DNA of 64,000 bases from Unio delphinus. Taxonomy: Eukaryota > Mollusca > Bivalvia > Unionida > Unionidae. The notes under the pieces are model-generated. The model searched no databases, was not told the origin of the DNA, and was given only the letters and a program-made list of their open reading frames with translations. A program made the translations under genes and the position numbers. Where the stretch lies: the NCBI GenBank assembly GCA_029339505.1, contig JAQISU010001235.1, positions 36,857,815 through 36,921,814 of the forward strand, in the 5' to 3' direction. Positions 25,325-36,109 of the stretch are shown in pieces (position 1 is the stretch's first letter; every line of letters begins with the position of its first letter).

Positions 25325-25547
25325 GGGGTCCGAGTGGCTCACCGTTACGGATCACTGCCATCTCACCTCTGCGTGGGTTTGAGTCTCTGCCTCAGCCAAT
25401 GTGTGTACGTGAGAAAGCTTGCCGGTAGCTTCTCGTGGGTAGGTGGTTCTTTTTTTCCAGGGTTCTTCCTCTTCCATTAATACCGGCCGCCATGTATAGA
25501 CTATCTTGTGCTGAAAAATGGTGTTAAACCCTATAACAACATTATTT
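25325..25547 (+). mobile_element. tRNA-derived SINE, family B, full length
   Basis: The head (ggggtccgagtggctcaccg, 'gggtttgagtct' as B box) resembles a tRNA with a disturbed anticodon arm. The body reads 'tgtgtacgtgagaaagcttg', 'ggttcttcctcttccattaa', 'ccggccgccatgtatagac', and the tail reads 'tgtgctgaaaaatggtgtta' and 'aaccctataacaacatta'. It lies just after the LINE 3' end. Other copies are at 61115, 63197, 17651 and 22027. Confidence 0.8.
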
Positions 25548-26172
25548 CTTATTTTTTGCTCATCGAGAATACGATACTTTCCTTCTATCAGTTTTACTCG
25601 CAACACAAAGCTCGACACACACAAAAAAAATGTGAACCCAAACGATTGGGTTGAAGTTGTTGGAAGATCCCAGGTCTGTTTTGCACCAAATATTGGCATT
25701 GCAATCATGTATTTCACTTGAACGAGTCTCTTGAATATTTCATTTCTTTCTTTACACAATAGATGCACTATCGATAATGACGGCAGTGGTGGCCTAAGGG
25801 ACCAATCATTTGTTGTTTTTTGTTGTTGGGGGGGGGGGGGAGGTCGGGTGTTTCTTATACTGGAAGAGAAAGAATTTCAACCAATACAACATTGTACTTC
25901 CTACAAATTTAGCACACATTTTATTCAAGTCAACTAGGGTCCGGAAATAAAATAGCCCACACCCCATTATACAGTCGGTCACAAAAATTTCGACATCGAA
26001 ATTTAGTGAAATTCGCTTATTTCCCTTCGTAAATTTCTTCATTAAAAGTGATGTCCCAAGGTCCAATTTGCATTTTCTTGACAGACATAAGGCTGGATCG
26101 TCAAATTCGCTTCTTGATGCCAACTTCTGAAAGTATCTATTTTGAAGTAATGGTGATAGTGAGGCGTATCCT
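25548..26172. other. No gene seen; G12 tract
   Basis: Contains a G run near 25828 and short open frames without recognisable content. Confidence 0.4.
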
Positions 26173-26234
26173 ATCTTCGCTAGCCAAGGTTCCGATACGT
26201 TTACCCTATCCACACCTTGGCGGATAGATAAGAT
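26173..26234. repeat. Short palindromic element, copy 1
   Basis: A segment of about 62 bp starts 'atcttcgctagccaaggt' and ends 'gatagataagat', with imperfect inverted ends. Its first 25 bases occur exactly, inverted, at 27684-27708. Confidence 0.55.
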
Positions 26235-27428
26235 ATTTCTGTGCTTTCCCCTAGCGACATCTATTGGATTTCATAGTTGCCTCCCTTAGTATGCAATGCC
26301 AACTAATCAACAAATGGAGGTAATTGACTTCAAAAAGCAACGTGATAAGTTTAACATTAAAAGTATGACAACGTACAAGAGAGAAATCATTACAGTTGTA
26401 TTTGCGGAGAAGTATCCATTGTACAAACAAAGATTGACAGTGAGAAAATGCTCATTTATGATACCATTCCAGTTGTGTGCTTCCCTACTCCCCATCATAT
26501 AAGAACAGCATTCAAGTGTGAGCAATTTTGAAGTGACATTTCAGAAACCCCAAATATAACCACTAATATCAAAAATGATATTTTAATAATACCCGCTCTC
26601 CAAATAACCACCAAATGTCTAAATCGAATACAAGATCAACAAATACTGAAATCCATATTTTTACGAAAAACGAATTTTGTATAAATATTTATTCGGGCTT
26701 TTTGTGGGGGGAGGGGAGAGGAGTCACAATCAAGGGGATAAAATAAGCTTATCACGAAATACATCAAATTAGTGTGTGTTCCTATATCTACTACCGGTGT
26801 CATTTCAAAACGTGACAGAAACGGCCGAGCAGTGTTCATGTCGTTCTTGTGTAATAACACCTTCGCTGGTATGTGGCCCAAAGTGGCGAGCACTATGGAG
26901 GGAGGTCACTACATTATTCGATTGACCGCAAATGGTTCCTAATCTAAATAACTGCCCAAAAACTTGGTGTAGTTGGTGTGTAAGCGTTATGAACAATCCA
27001 AGAGTTAAAAATCAATAAAAAGATCATCGTGATATATGTGTCATTTAGGTTCATATAAGCATATATCCTTAGCGGATATTATTGTGTCAAAACACTTTTC
27101 TTCTAAAGGAAAACGTAACTGTGAAGAAAAAAAGAAGAAAAAATCAGCTTGGATATTCTCGGTGGAACTTTTTCAGGTGGCAGAATCTATCCGAGTCAGA
27201 GAGAAGTAGATGACTGATCCCCTTGACCCATTTTATCGGTATAATGGACACCATTATCCATTTACAATTAATATAATGGACTTATTGAATTGGATGCATT
27301 AAAGGAAAACATAAATAAACAAACCAACGACCTCCCGTATCCAAAGTAGACGCCCTAACCACTGTAACACTGAATCGGTAACATAGCAAGTAACAGGTGT
27401 ATGGTTAATGAGTTAAGAGGCTCTAAAG
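26235..27428. other. No gene seen
   Basis: No supported gene. A tRNA-like fragment on the minus strand near 27325-27370 (cgacctcccgtatccaaagt) is probably a SINE family A head remnant. Confidence 0.4.
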
Positions 27429-27615
27429 CAGCGGTTCTCAACCTGTGGGTCGCGACCCCGTCAAGGGTCGAACAACGATTTGCCAGGGGTCGCTTACGAC
27501 CATCGGAAATATACATTTTTACAGTTATGAACGAAAATAATTTTACTGTTGGGTCGCCACAACATTTGGAATTGCATTAAAAGGGTCGCGGCACTAGAAA
27601 GGTTGAGAACCGCTG
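27429..27615. mobile_element. SPIN-like non-autonomous hAT element with intact 8-bp target duplication
   Basis: The 187-bp element begins cagcggttctcaacct and ends in its exact 16-bp inverted copy. The 8-bp sequence ctctaaag flanks both ends (27421-27428 and 27616-27623). The inner marks gtgggtcgcgaccc, 'aggggtcgc', 'gaccatcggaaat', 'acagttatga', 'aacgaaaataattttac', 'gggtcgccacaacat' and 'aaagggtcgcgg' follow the order I know from SPIN non-autonomous hAT transposons. It encodes nothing; a SPIN transposase elsewhere would have moved it. The clean flanks suggest a fairly recent insertion. Confidence 0.88.
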
Positions 27616-27652
27616 CTCTAAAGCAACACATTCCATATTCCCAACAAAACCT

Positions 27653-27708
27653 ATCTTCGCTAGCCAAACTAAGTAGATAGAGCTATCGGAACCTTGGCTA
27701 GCGAAGAT
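27653..27708. repeat. Short palindromic element, copy 2
   Basis: The 56-bp segment has exact 15-bp inverted ends (atcttcgctagccaa / ttggctagcgaagat). Its right 25 bases are the exact inverse of 26173-26197. Confidence 0.65.
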
Positions 27709-27849
27709 GAAACAAAACTGGCATTCGAGCTTGCCAGACTGTAGGGAAGTGTTATCGCGGTTGTTAAATAGGTTAATGGCCGTATCATACAAATGACACA
27801 AATTCATCTATGAGTTGAGAAAATATATATTAAAAAAAGTTTTAACGGA

Positions 27850-29440
27850 AACATTAACGCAAATTTTGTCTTGCCGTGACTTTGATCACAACGTTAAACT
27901 GGCGAACGAATATGTCGGACAATTAACTATTTCAGATTCATAATGATTGACCCCATATGCAAACAAAGTGGACGGGCCGATAAGGAAGAAATAAACAAAA
28001 AATAAATAATTTAAATTAATACATTTAATAAAACCAAATAGTTAATATGTGTTCTATAACCGTGAGTTCAATTCCAAGTTCGCAGAGATCAGTAGGCATA
28101 TTGCTGAATTAAATCTCTCAACTTCTTCTCAATTTGATCTATATGTACAAACGAAATCAATCGGAGCGGTTCATTAATATAAACAAACAAACTGTAACCA
28201 AAACCCCAAAGCAAAATTTATGATTGTGACGGGGAGAGCAAGTTTGTTCCACATTATATTTTTTTTACCTCATTTTCATACTTCATTCATGCCAAATATG
28301 AACAGGCTCAATGATAAGAAAATCAAAGCAAATTTAAAAAAATGCAAATTGTATATTACTGTGACCTTCATCCCAAGGTCAGAGGGGCAAAAAACCATAT
28401 AGAGATTTAATTTCCTTAGCTTCGTAATTATTTATATCCGGCATGTGCAAAACTCACGATGAGGATCAGAAAATATAATTCAATGGAGAAAAAAAAAACA
28501 CCTTAAAACCTCAACGAAAATATTCTATGACTGACTCTGAAACCATGGTCAAATATGCAGTTGAAGGTATCGGAGAATGAAAATAGTCTTAGCTTTATAC
28601 TGATTTATCCCACGCATGAACAAGTCCATCAAAAGGTTCAGGACATGTAAACAACTGAAAAGTACATTCTCGGCTTTAAAAACTTAATTAAGAGGTTTAC
28701 GACATATCAGCCATAAAAGACAACAACAACATATAATCATAACCTTGACGCAAATTTTATATGGCTGTCTACTTCAAAAAATGTTAAAAGATGCGATGAA
28801 GCGAGTCGCATAATACAATTTCGCATCTTCACAATGATTCATCCCAAACATGAAAAAAATCCATAAAGAGATTTAGGAAACATAAATAAAAAATAAATAA
28901 AAAATAAAATTAAAATAAATAAGTATGTAATAATAAAACAAAATCATTAACACATTTTCTTTGATAGTAACCTTGGTGAAAGGTCTAACGGGTAAACGAG
29001 CATGCTGCAAAAATAGTTGTCTTAGCTTCAAAATGAGTCATCCCTAAAATTAGCGAAATCCATCAAGGGGTTTAGGAAATATAAGCAAAACGAACACAAA
29101 ATTTGAATTAAAAAAAAATAACTAAAATTTTCTATGACCGTGACCTTGACCCACAGTCAAAGGAGCAAATGAGCTTCTCGAAAAATAATTGTTTTAGCTT
29201 ATTAATAGTTCACTCCAAGTATGAACTAAATTCATCAAGACTGTAGGAAATGCGAATTAACTAAGAAAAAGTATACAAAAATATACTTTCGCCAACTGTA
29301 ATGCAAATTCTCTATGACCATGACCTCAAGGTCAAAGGGACGAGCGAGCGTTTCCCCAGATTGAATTGCCCAAAGCTTCACTATTATTCATGACAAAAAT
29401 ATGAGTATTTATAAATATATTTTGGAAATATGTCAACGAA
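27850..29440 (+). repeat. Degenerate tandem array, about eight units of roughly 200 bp
   Basis: Each unit has a 'tgaccgtgaccttgaccc..ggtcaaagg' box, then 'ttgtcttagcttcaaaatga', 'ttcatcccaaacatga', 'aaatccatcaag' and 'ggtttaggaaatataa', then an A-rich stretch. Box positions include about 28362, 28539, 28745, 28972, 29145 and 29318. The units are well diverged, so the array is old. Three reverse units of the same family lie at 5430-5900. Confidence 0.75.
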
Positions 29441-30239
29441 CAATTTTAATCAAACAAACCGTTGACGCTGCCAGAAATGGAAATTGCAATGTCTCTCTCC
29501 CCTATGGATTCGGTTCGACATATCGAGCTGATTATACGAAAAAAGAATAACCAAAATTACGAATTAGTGCACTGTAATTTAAATAAGTTTCTCGTGGTAA
29601 TAGAAAATATTTTCTGCATTTATAGAACTGTGCAAAAATAAATATTTCTAATGGGAGGCGTTTCGTACCCACACCCAATTATTTACCGTAATCGAGATGT
29701 GCGTATATTGATCAAACTCATATTGAGCATCCCCGCCCCTTCAAGAGCCTCTCAACTGAAATTTATTTCTTATGATATTTATCATTATTACAACAGCAGT
29801 TAGGCAATGTTAGAAACAAAGGAAGAAATCCCAAAAGTAATAAGAAAAAGACCTGGATAAACTGACATTTCATTTAGAACACGAAACAAAAATTTAACGT
29901 ACCAGTCAATCACTTGGCCAGCTTGCTGCACAACCTATCAGCTATATGTCCAAGTACAAAATGAACACATGAGCACAAGCGGAGTGTGAAGTGTACTGCT
30001 TTTGTGCTAGCTTGTACAACCTGTGTGGCTAATACGCCGTCGATAACCATCCACAAACTGCAGCTTGATTTTTCCACAACGCAACAGTGTATGAACAAGG
30101 TACGGTCGTTAAATATCTTGAGAGAAATAGTGTACCGATAAATGAAATAATGACCGAAAATAAGGTCTCTAAACAAAGAGCTTCTTTTCAGGGCGGAATG
30201 AGATACTCACTTTTGGCGAAATGTGGCTAGTAAACAGGT
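29441..30239. other. No gene seen
   Basis: CpG-containing sequence without a supported gene. Confidence 0.4.
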
Positions 30240-30560
30240 GCCCCCTTCGTGAGTGACGTCATAGCCTATGACATCGAATGCTGGATGGCGGTTAACTCGG
30301 TAACAAAGGAATAAGCATTACTAATATCCACGTTTCAGGTAACCAAATTATTACATTATATCCATTGGTTCAATATTTAATCAACATGTGTGGTTATTAT
30401 ATGCTAGTTTGTAAAAGCGATCTATATATAAAAAAATACAGAGCTTACCGCTTTGGCTTCACATCGCGGTCGGCTCGGTTGCCTCGAGTGAAAATGGCGC
30501 CAGCATGTTGGAGCTTTTTAGGACTGCGTAGTTCAGTTGGATGTAACACTTAGACCGTGT
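30240..30560 (+). promoter_or_regulatory. Candidate promoter / non-coding first exon region
   Basis: Contains a full CRE (tgacgtca, 30254-30261), ATGGCG at 30285 (ggatggcggtta) and 30494 (gaaaatggcgcc), and a local CpG cluster (atcgcggtcggctcggttgc). AAnATGGCGGC-type motifs are YY1 sites that often sit just downstream of transcription starts, in this orientation. The segment lies where CpG content drops into the CpG-poor gene-bearing half. The zinc-finger gene needs an upstream non-coding exon, and this is the best-looking place. A good splice donor on the minus strand (ctttggcttcac side, gcttac at 30443-30448) would also allow a minus-strand transcript. No donor on the + strand decides the matter. 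Confidence 0.3.
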
Positions 30561-31619
30561 TGGGACAGATATATAGGGAGAGAGCATAAGTAAATGTCCC
30601 CATATTGGCTGGCATTATGAATAGCCATATAAAAGTAGACTGATTTGGTATATCAAAGTCGCTTTACATTATTGTTAAACTAGTAAAGAGGTTCCATAGG
30701 GATACGTTTTGGAGCACGCGTCAGATACGTGCATGACTTTTGACATGTGTATCGAAGTAGGTAGTGAGTCGTGGTAACACTGTAATCAGTTGCTAAGTTG
30801 AGAAGTAGATAAACCAAATAATTTTGATATTGATTATTTTCTGAAACATTTTTTAATATATACCTGTACTTATAGACTTTTATTATATTGTGGTTGTAAC
30901 ATGAATGTATCACCGTTAATATATTACAGACACAATTTAATAATACAGCTCTATTCAATGAAAGATTTCCACCAGGTGAAATCTTTATTTCAGTTTTGGT
31001 TTTCATATTAAATAGTGGTAGCCATAATAGCTGTTGAATACTTTCCAACATCTACAGCTTTTGTTGTTTTAGTTGGAATCGACTAGATTGAGAATCCTGT
31101 CTGCTTTGCTGGTTTATTCCTAGCTGTTGGTTGGAATTGCGCAATTCTAGACTTAATATAAATCATCAGAATAATGACCAAGTTTGGTGAATTTATGTTC
31201 CTGCCAGGTACATTTATGACATTTGACCATTACATTTTTAGGATAAAAAAGTGTACTAATATTTACCCCACTAAACTTTTTTCCATGCTGTGCCCAGATT
31301 TCTTTTTCAAAAAATGTTGAAAAAGAACGAAAAGTTATGGAATAAACGGATATAACTTTTAAGTTAAATTATGTGAATGATGCTTCATATAAATCCATCC
31401 AGAACAAAAACAGAAAATGAAAAGAAAGTAACAAAGTTTGTATCAACCTTGACCTAAAAAGTTGTGTACCTAAAACCACACATAATTATTTATATTTGGC
31501 TTACCAGATGCTTATACCAAAAATGTGTACAAAATATTGACGATGTACAAACTGTTATGTATATTTAATTTATATTATTTGTATTTCTTAATGGTTATAG
31601 GTTATATATGTATTTAACA
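30561..31619. other. No gene seen
   Basis: Transition to CpG-poor sequence; no supported gene. A 123-codon open frame on the minus strand at 30680-31051 has no recognisable content. Confidence 0.4.
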
Positions 31620-33240
31620 CTTGACCTTGTCCAAAATTGAGTTCACTACGTATACCTGACTAGGGATTTTGATTTTGTAAACATGATACTTGGTTAAATT
31701 TCCAATGAGTGTGAACTTGATACTCAACTCATTAATATAAACAAGTTTATGTTAATCTGAGTCTAGGACATTGTCATTCCCCCATAGAATAACCAGCTGT
31801 ACCCGATGCTTCCAATCTTCGTTTTTTAAATTGTATTAATATACCTAGTCTCAATGATAACTTAAGAGTGTTTTGGAATGGAAAATTCCTTTAAGTGACA
31901 GAGTATTTTTAAAATAGGTAATTGCGTGCTCAATCAGGTAGAGGGGTTTATTATCTATTTTATTTGAGATGTTACTAGTTCTTGCATTTAACAGAAGGAG
32001 TCCTGTTAAGTATTTTATTTGGATTAAATTATTTATTCAATTATTTATTTAAATTATTCACTGGAAATACAAAGTGCTCATGTAATATATTCTTGTTTTT
32101 GGAACATTAAATTATAGTTAATTCAGATGAGAACTGTTACGTGCTTAGGCTCGAATAAGCAGCAACACAGAAAGAGTGAAAACTAACAAGCTTGTAAAAC
32201 TTTAACAATGAATTTATTAAGTACAATTATTTTCATAAAATAAACTTAGTTTTAGAGAATCAAATCCAACATTAATCCAATATAGAATTCACAAAAATAA
32301 TCCACTAATGGAATTGTAAGAGTCCTGATAAATAAATGTTCTAATAGTTCCAGGTTCGAATCTTGACGATGTAATCCAAAATGGCTGACAGTGTCACATG
32401 ATGCAGTTCTTGTTTAATTTATCATCCAAATGAATTATGAGCACATGTTTTCTCCTCCAAATAAATAATAAATCCTCCTTTTTCAATGAATTGACACAAA
32501 GTCCAGAACAAAATTAACACTCAAACATGAAATACACAACTTAACTTTAAAATAAGCCCAAATTCTACTCAAGTTAGCCTCCAAAACACAGCTATATATA
32601 TATATATGTAATTCCCTCGTAAACAAGAGGAATCATGTGATTCTGGAAGGTCACAGAAAGAAGCTACCTTCTCCAAGTCACGTAATAATGGAATGATCTA
32701 GAAGGAAATCATTCACTTCCCACCCTCAAGAACTAAAAATAAAAGTTATCCTTGAAATTAACCAATAGTATTAAAGACCTGTTTACAATGTCTAAAGCAA
32801 GGTCAGATATTGAGGTAACCAAGCCAGGGTCAGCCTGTTTACAACTAGAGTCTAGGTCAAACTGAATTTTCTAGAAAAAAATCTCCCAATTAATGAATAA
32901 ATATTAAACCCTAAATGACAAATTTGGATTTAACAATAAAAAATAAATAAATTAAATCCAATAGCCATAACAGAACGTTTAGGATTATATAATTGTGATT
33001 CATCAAAAGACTGTTGGCACATCTCCATGTCACATGCCACTACTGGCACATCAACACATTGAGTTGATTTTTTTTAAAACACCCCTGTAATTTAGTTTCA
33101 GCTTTATTCATAGGGATTGGACTTTTTTGGATTTAGTTCACAATATTATGAGTTCTTTTAAATTTTCATTTTGAATTCTAGGAAATGAATTAAATCTTGT
33201 CTTTCCAGCAACCTTATCTTGTCCTTTTTTGTCATACCCA
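31620..33240 (+). mobile_element. Solo LTR, family B, split by a younger LTR
   Basis: The outer parts share the family B marks with 11215 and 36110: 'tacaaagtgctcatgtaata', 'gtgattcatcaaaagactgt', 'tggcacatc', 'cattttgaattctaggaaat'. The inner 32135-32972 segment is a separate insertion. The outer left border is not clear. Confidence 0.55.
32135..32972 (-). mobile_element. Solo LTR, family A, with 4-bp target duplication
   Basis: The 838-bp element starts tgttacgtgcttagg and ends gccataaca. It is flanked by gaac on both sides (32131-32134 and 32973-32976) and sits inside a family B LTR. TG..CA ends and a 4-bp duplication mark LTR-retrotransposon integration. On the minus strand 'ttaataaattc' precedes the 'tttacaagcttgttagtttt' segment and the cacgtaaca end, a poly(A) signal plus U5 layout. 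There is no coding sequence, so this is a solo LTR from recombination. A plus-strand relative lies at 39098. Confidence 0.8.
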
Positions 33241-33649
33241 TGTACTTTATAGCAAATATAACTTTTAATTTGTGGACACTTCATTGTGATGTGCAGTTTG
33301 CAGAATACTTATTAGACCAGTTCACAAGTTCTGTACCAGAAACAGTCCCATACTGAATTTAAAATAAATCATTATAGATATTGCGATACATACTTCAGTT
33401 TGCCATACATCTCCGAAATTGCTTTGCTGGCTGGAAATTAATGTAACTTTTTTCTTGTCCTAAAGGTAACCACTTGCAGGTTATATGTTCTCATAGGATT
33501 TGTGTGTCTAATATCATTTTTTTCGCCTTCTCATTGTAATAGGCATCACCATTAATTTTTTTTTTATTTGAACTGCTTGGATGTCTGATCAAGAATAAGT
33601 GTAAACAAATGCAGAACATCCTGACTTAAAATGTTGAATTGTATTATTT

Positions 33650-34110
33650 GCACATTTTTACACTTCTATGTAAAGTTGTGATACAGTTTGAAATTATTTG
33701 TCTTGGAGGGTACACACTTTTTACACTGTTCTATTTAAGGTTGTGAAGCAGTATGAAAATATGTCTTGGAAGAATTAACATCCAGAAGAGATCCAAATTT
33801 GAAACTGATATTGTGTCTTATGGCCTGCAAAGTGCTGATGTGTCAAGAGTCTCTTGTTGAACATATAAAATTTTATATAAATAGTATTCCAGATTTGAAT
33901 TCAGTATGAATTCCTATGAATTGCTTTATCCAAGAATTTTGTCAGAATACATTTGTATTTCCAGAGAAAATTCAATAATTTGAAGAAATATAATTTAGCC
34001 CAAACTGGTCCTAACATAATACAACTTGAAGTCCCAGATGTTAAAGCATAACTCGTAATATCTTCAGTCACAAGATAATACAGTTCTCAGGTCATAATTA
34101 GAATTTTCTA
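33650..34110 (-). mobile_element. LTR fragment, family B, inverted copy
   Basis: Its reverse complement follows 36290-36600 mark by mark: 'gtattatcttgtgac', 'ctttaacatct', 'agttgtattatgtt', 'gaccagtttgggct', 'aaattcttggataaag', 'tcatactgaattcaaa'. The left edge (33653-33775) also contains a two-copy tandem repeat of about 65 bp (ttgaaattatttgtcttgga / atgaaaatatgtcttggaag). Confidence 0.6.
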
Positions 34111-34669
34111 AAAACAACCCTAATGGAAAATAATCTTCGACAGTGATCAAATGAGTCATTTTTATTGACAACACAATAGCCTATACAATTCATTTGGGAA
34201 TCTCTCAAACCTTGTACACCTTCTTGTTTATATAAATAATAATTCTGATAGCTCACACACATAGAGAAAAAAAAATCTATTATTGTCTACATTTATGGAA
34301 TATAAAAGTCATCAGGTCAAGCAGAAATAAACTCAGTTTTGTACAAGGTTAAGTCCAGCAAACAATATTACATTGCAATAACATGTAATAAAATAAAAAA
34401 TATTTAACTAGCAAATGATTAAATGAAATATATACAACAGACTAACACATTTAAGAACTCGATTGTAATAACATGCATCATACTCGATAGAGCAAAGCAC
34501 TTTGTGGCTCATTTTTAATAGACTGGATTATCTTCCATTACACTATCTTGCATCGGCAGTCCATGGTAAGCATTCTCTTTTGCTGTTAATTTATTGGTAG
34601 AAAGATGGGTTGAGTTGAATTCTTAACTTTTTCCTCAAATTATTTGGATTCCAAGTGGATACATTTTCC

Positions 34670-34940
34670 TGTGCTCTGAGTGAATTCTTGGACAAAGACA
34701 GTTATTACTATTTACACAGAATTCTGATCAAACACTGGAATATTATTTTCTATGATTCAACAAAGGACTGTTGACACATAAATAGGATGCTGACAACAGC
34801 ATACATCATCTCCTTCCATTTTGATTTTGTCATGATTTGAACCTCATTTTTTTCTTGGGAAATAAATTGTTAGAATTTACAAAGCCTGTTGTCTTCACTC
34901 TTTTCTTATTGCATTTTGTAAGAGCCTAAACGTATTACTT
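34670..34940 (+). mobile_element. LTR fragment, family B
   Basis: Carries 'attcttggacaaagacag', 'gattcaacaaaggactgttg', 'gggaaataaattgttagaat', 'tttacaaagcctgttgtctt' and 'agagcctaaacgtatta', the 3' half of the family. It faces the inverted copy at 33650-34110. Confidence 0.6.
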
Positions 34941-35179
34941 TAAAATGTGTTTGTTTGGCCGATACCTTGCAATTGGAGTGTCATATTTAAATGAAATCCT
35001 TAACCAAAATTGTTCACAATTTTGAAAGTAATTTCTGTCCAAAATGTGCCAGAGGAAAAAAATATGACATATATTTATTGTGCGCACCCTTCATGTGTCT
35101 AGCTGTCCATTGTCAATACAATCATTATGAGTATTAAAATCATTGTCTTTAAGCTGCAGAAAGATAAGATAAAAGTATT

Positions 35180-35520
35180 GCGCTGATAAAATATGACTTC
35201 TATCACATGACTACCATGTTGACATGTGCTCTCTCCTTGATAAATCATACTGACCAGGTTGCTGTTTTTTTTAAAAAAAATATCTGACTTCATTTAATTG
35301 ATCTACAACAATATTAAAATATAGTTTATTGTTGATATCCCAGGACTAATGAACTTAAGATGTCGTTGTTTGAGATTTGTGAAGTATCTAGTAATGCAAA
35401 TGGCGACTAGAGTCCGGTTTCATCAATGCCGTAGTTTCATCTAGTCTATCAGTAAAGACATAACGATTATAATACTTGCCATTTCTGAGAAAAATAATTT
35501 TCCTATTTATTTCATGCAGG
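35180..35520. repeat. Diverged direct repeat in intron, copy 1
   Basis: Matches 35735-36075 in order: 'atgactaccatgttgacatg', 'cttgataaatcatactgacc', 'aagtatctagtaatgcaaat', 'ataatacttgccatttctga'. Confidence 0.7.
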
Positions 35521-35734
35521 TGTAAGTTGATATAATGAGTTGTTGATGAAATGTGACCTGGTACTCGTGATTTGCATTGATATTAGCACAAGTTCACAAA
35601 TCTAACAACACACATTTTCAAATGTAGAGAAAAAATAAAATAAATATTAAATGAAAGTTGTAAACTGGTTGTAATAAAGATATAAAAATGAAAACACAAA
35701 ATTCTCCATATTTATATATTCTGAGAACACCTTC

Positions 35735-36075
35735 TAGAGTTTTGTTGTATTATGTGACTGCCATATTGACAAGTGCTCTGCTTGATAAATCAGACTGGCC
35801 AGATTGCCTGTTTTTACAAAAGTATCTGACTTTCATATAATATAATGGAATTTCTGTACAACAAGTTATAAGAGTTTGTTGTTGATATGTGTCTGTTGAA
35901 CTTGATGTCATTATTTTAAATTTGTACAATCATGTGACTAGTAATGAAGATGGCGAGTACTGGGTGAGGTTTCATCTATGTTGTAGTTTTGTCATCTCAG
36001 CAGATTTAAGGATATTACAATTATAATACTTGCAATTTCTGAGAAAATAAATCCTTTTACAATCAATTTCAAGCA
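35735..36075. repeat. Diverged direct repeat in intron, copy 2
   Basis: Second copy of 35180-35520, about 550 bp downstream: 'gtgactgccatattgacaag', 'cttgataaatcagactggcc', 'tgtgactagtaatgaagatg', 'ataatacttgcaatttctga'. It could be two copies of one old transposon of unknown class. Confidence 0.7.
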
Positions 36076-36109
36076 TGCATGGGTCAACATAAGTTTAAAT
36101 TTTCTACCA

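Noticed and set aside
25352..25768. 138-codon minus-strand open frame
   Set aside because: It runs through a SINE family B copy in reverse, so it is a chance frame.
30680..31051. 123-codon minus-strand open frame as a gene
   Set aside because: No recognisable domain, AT-driven composition, and no splice or promoter support.
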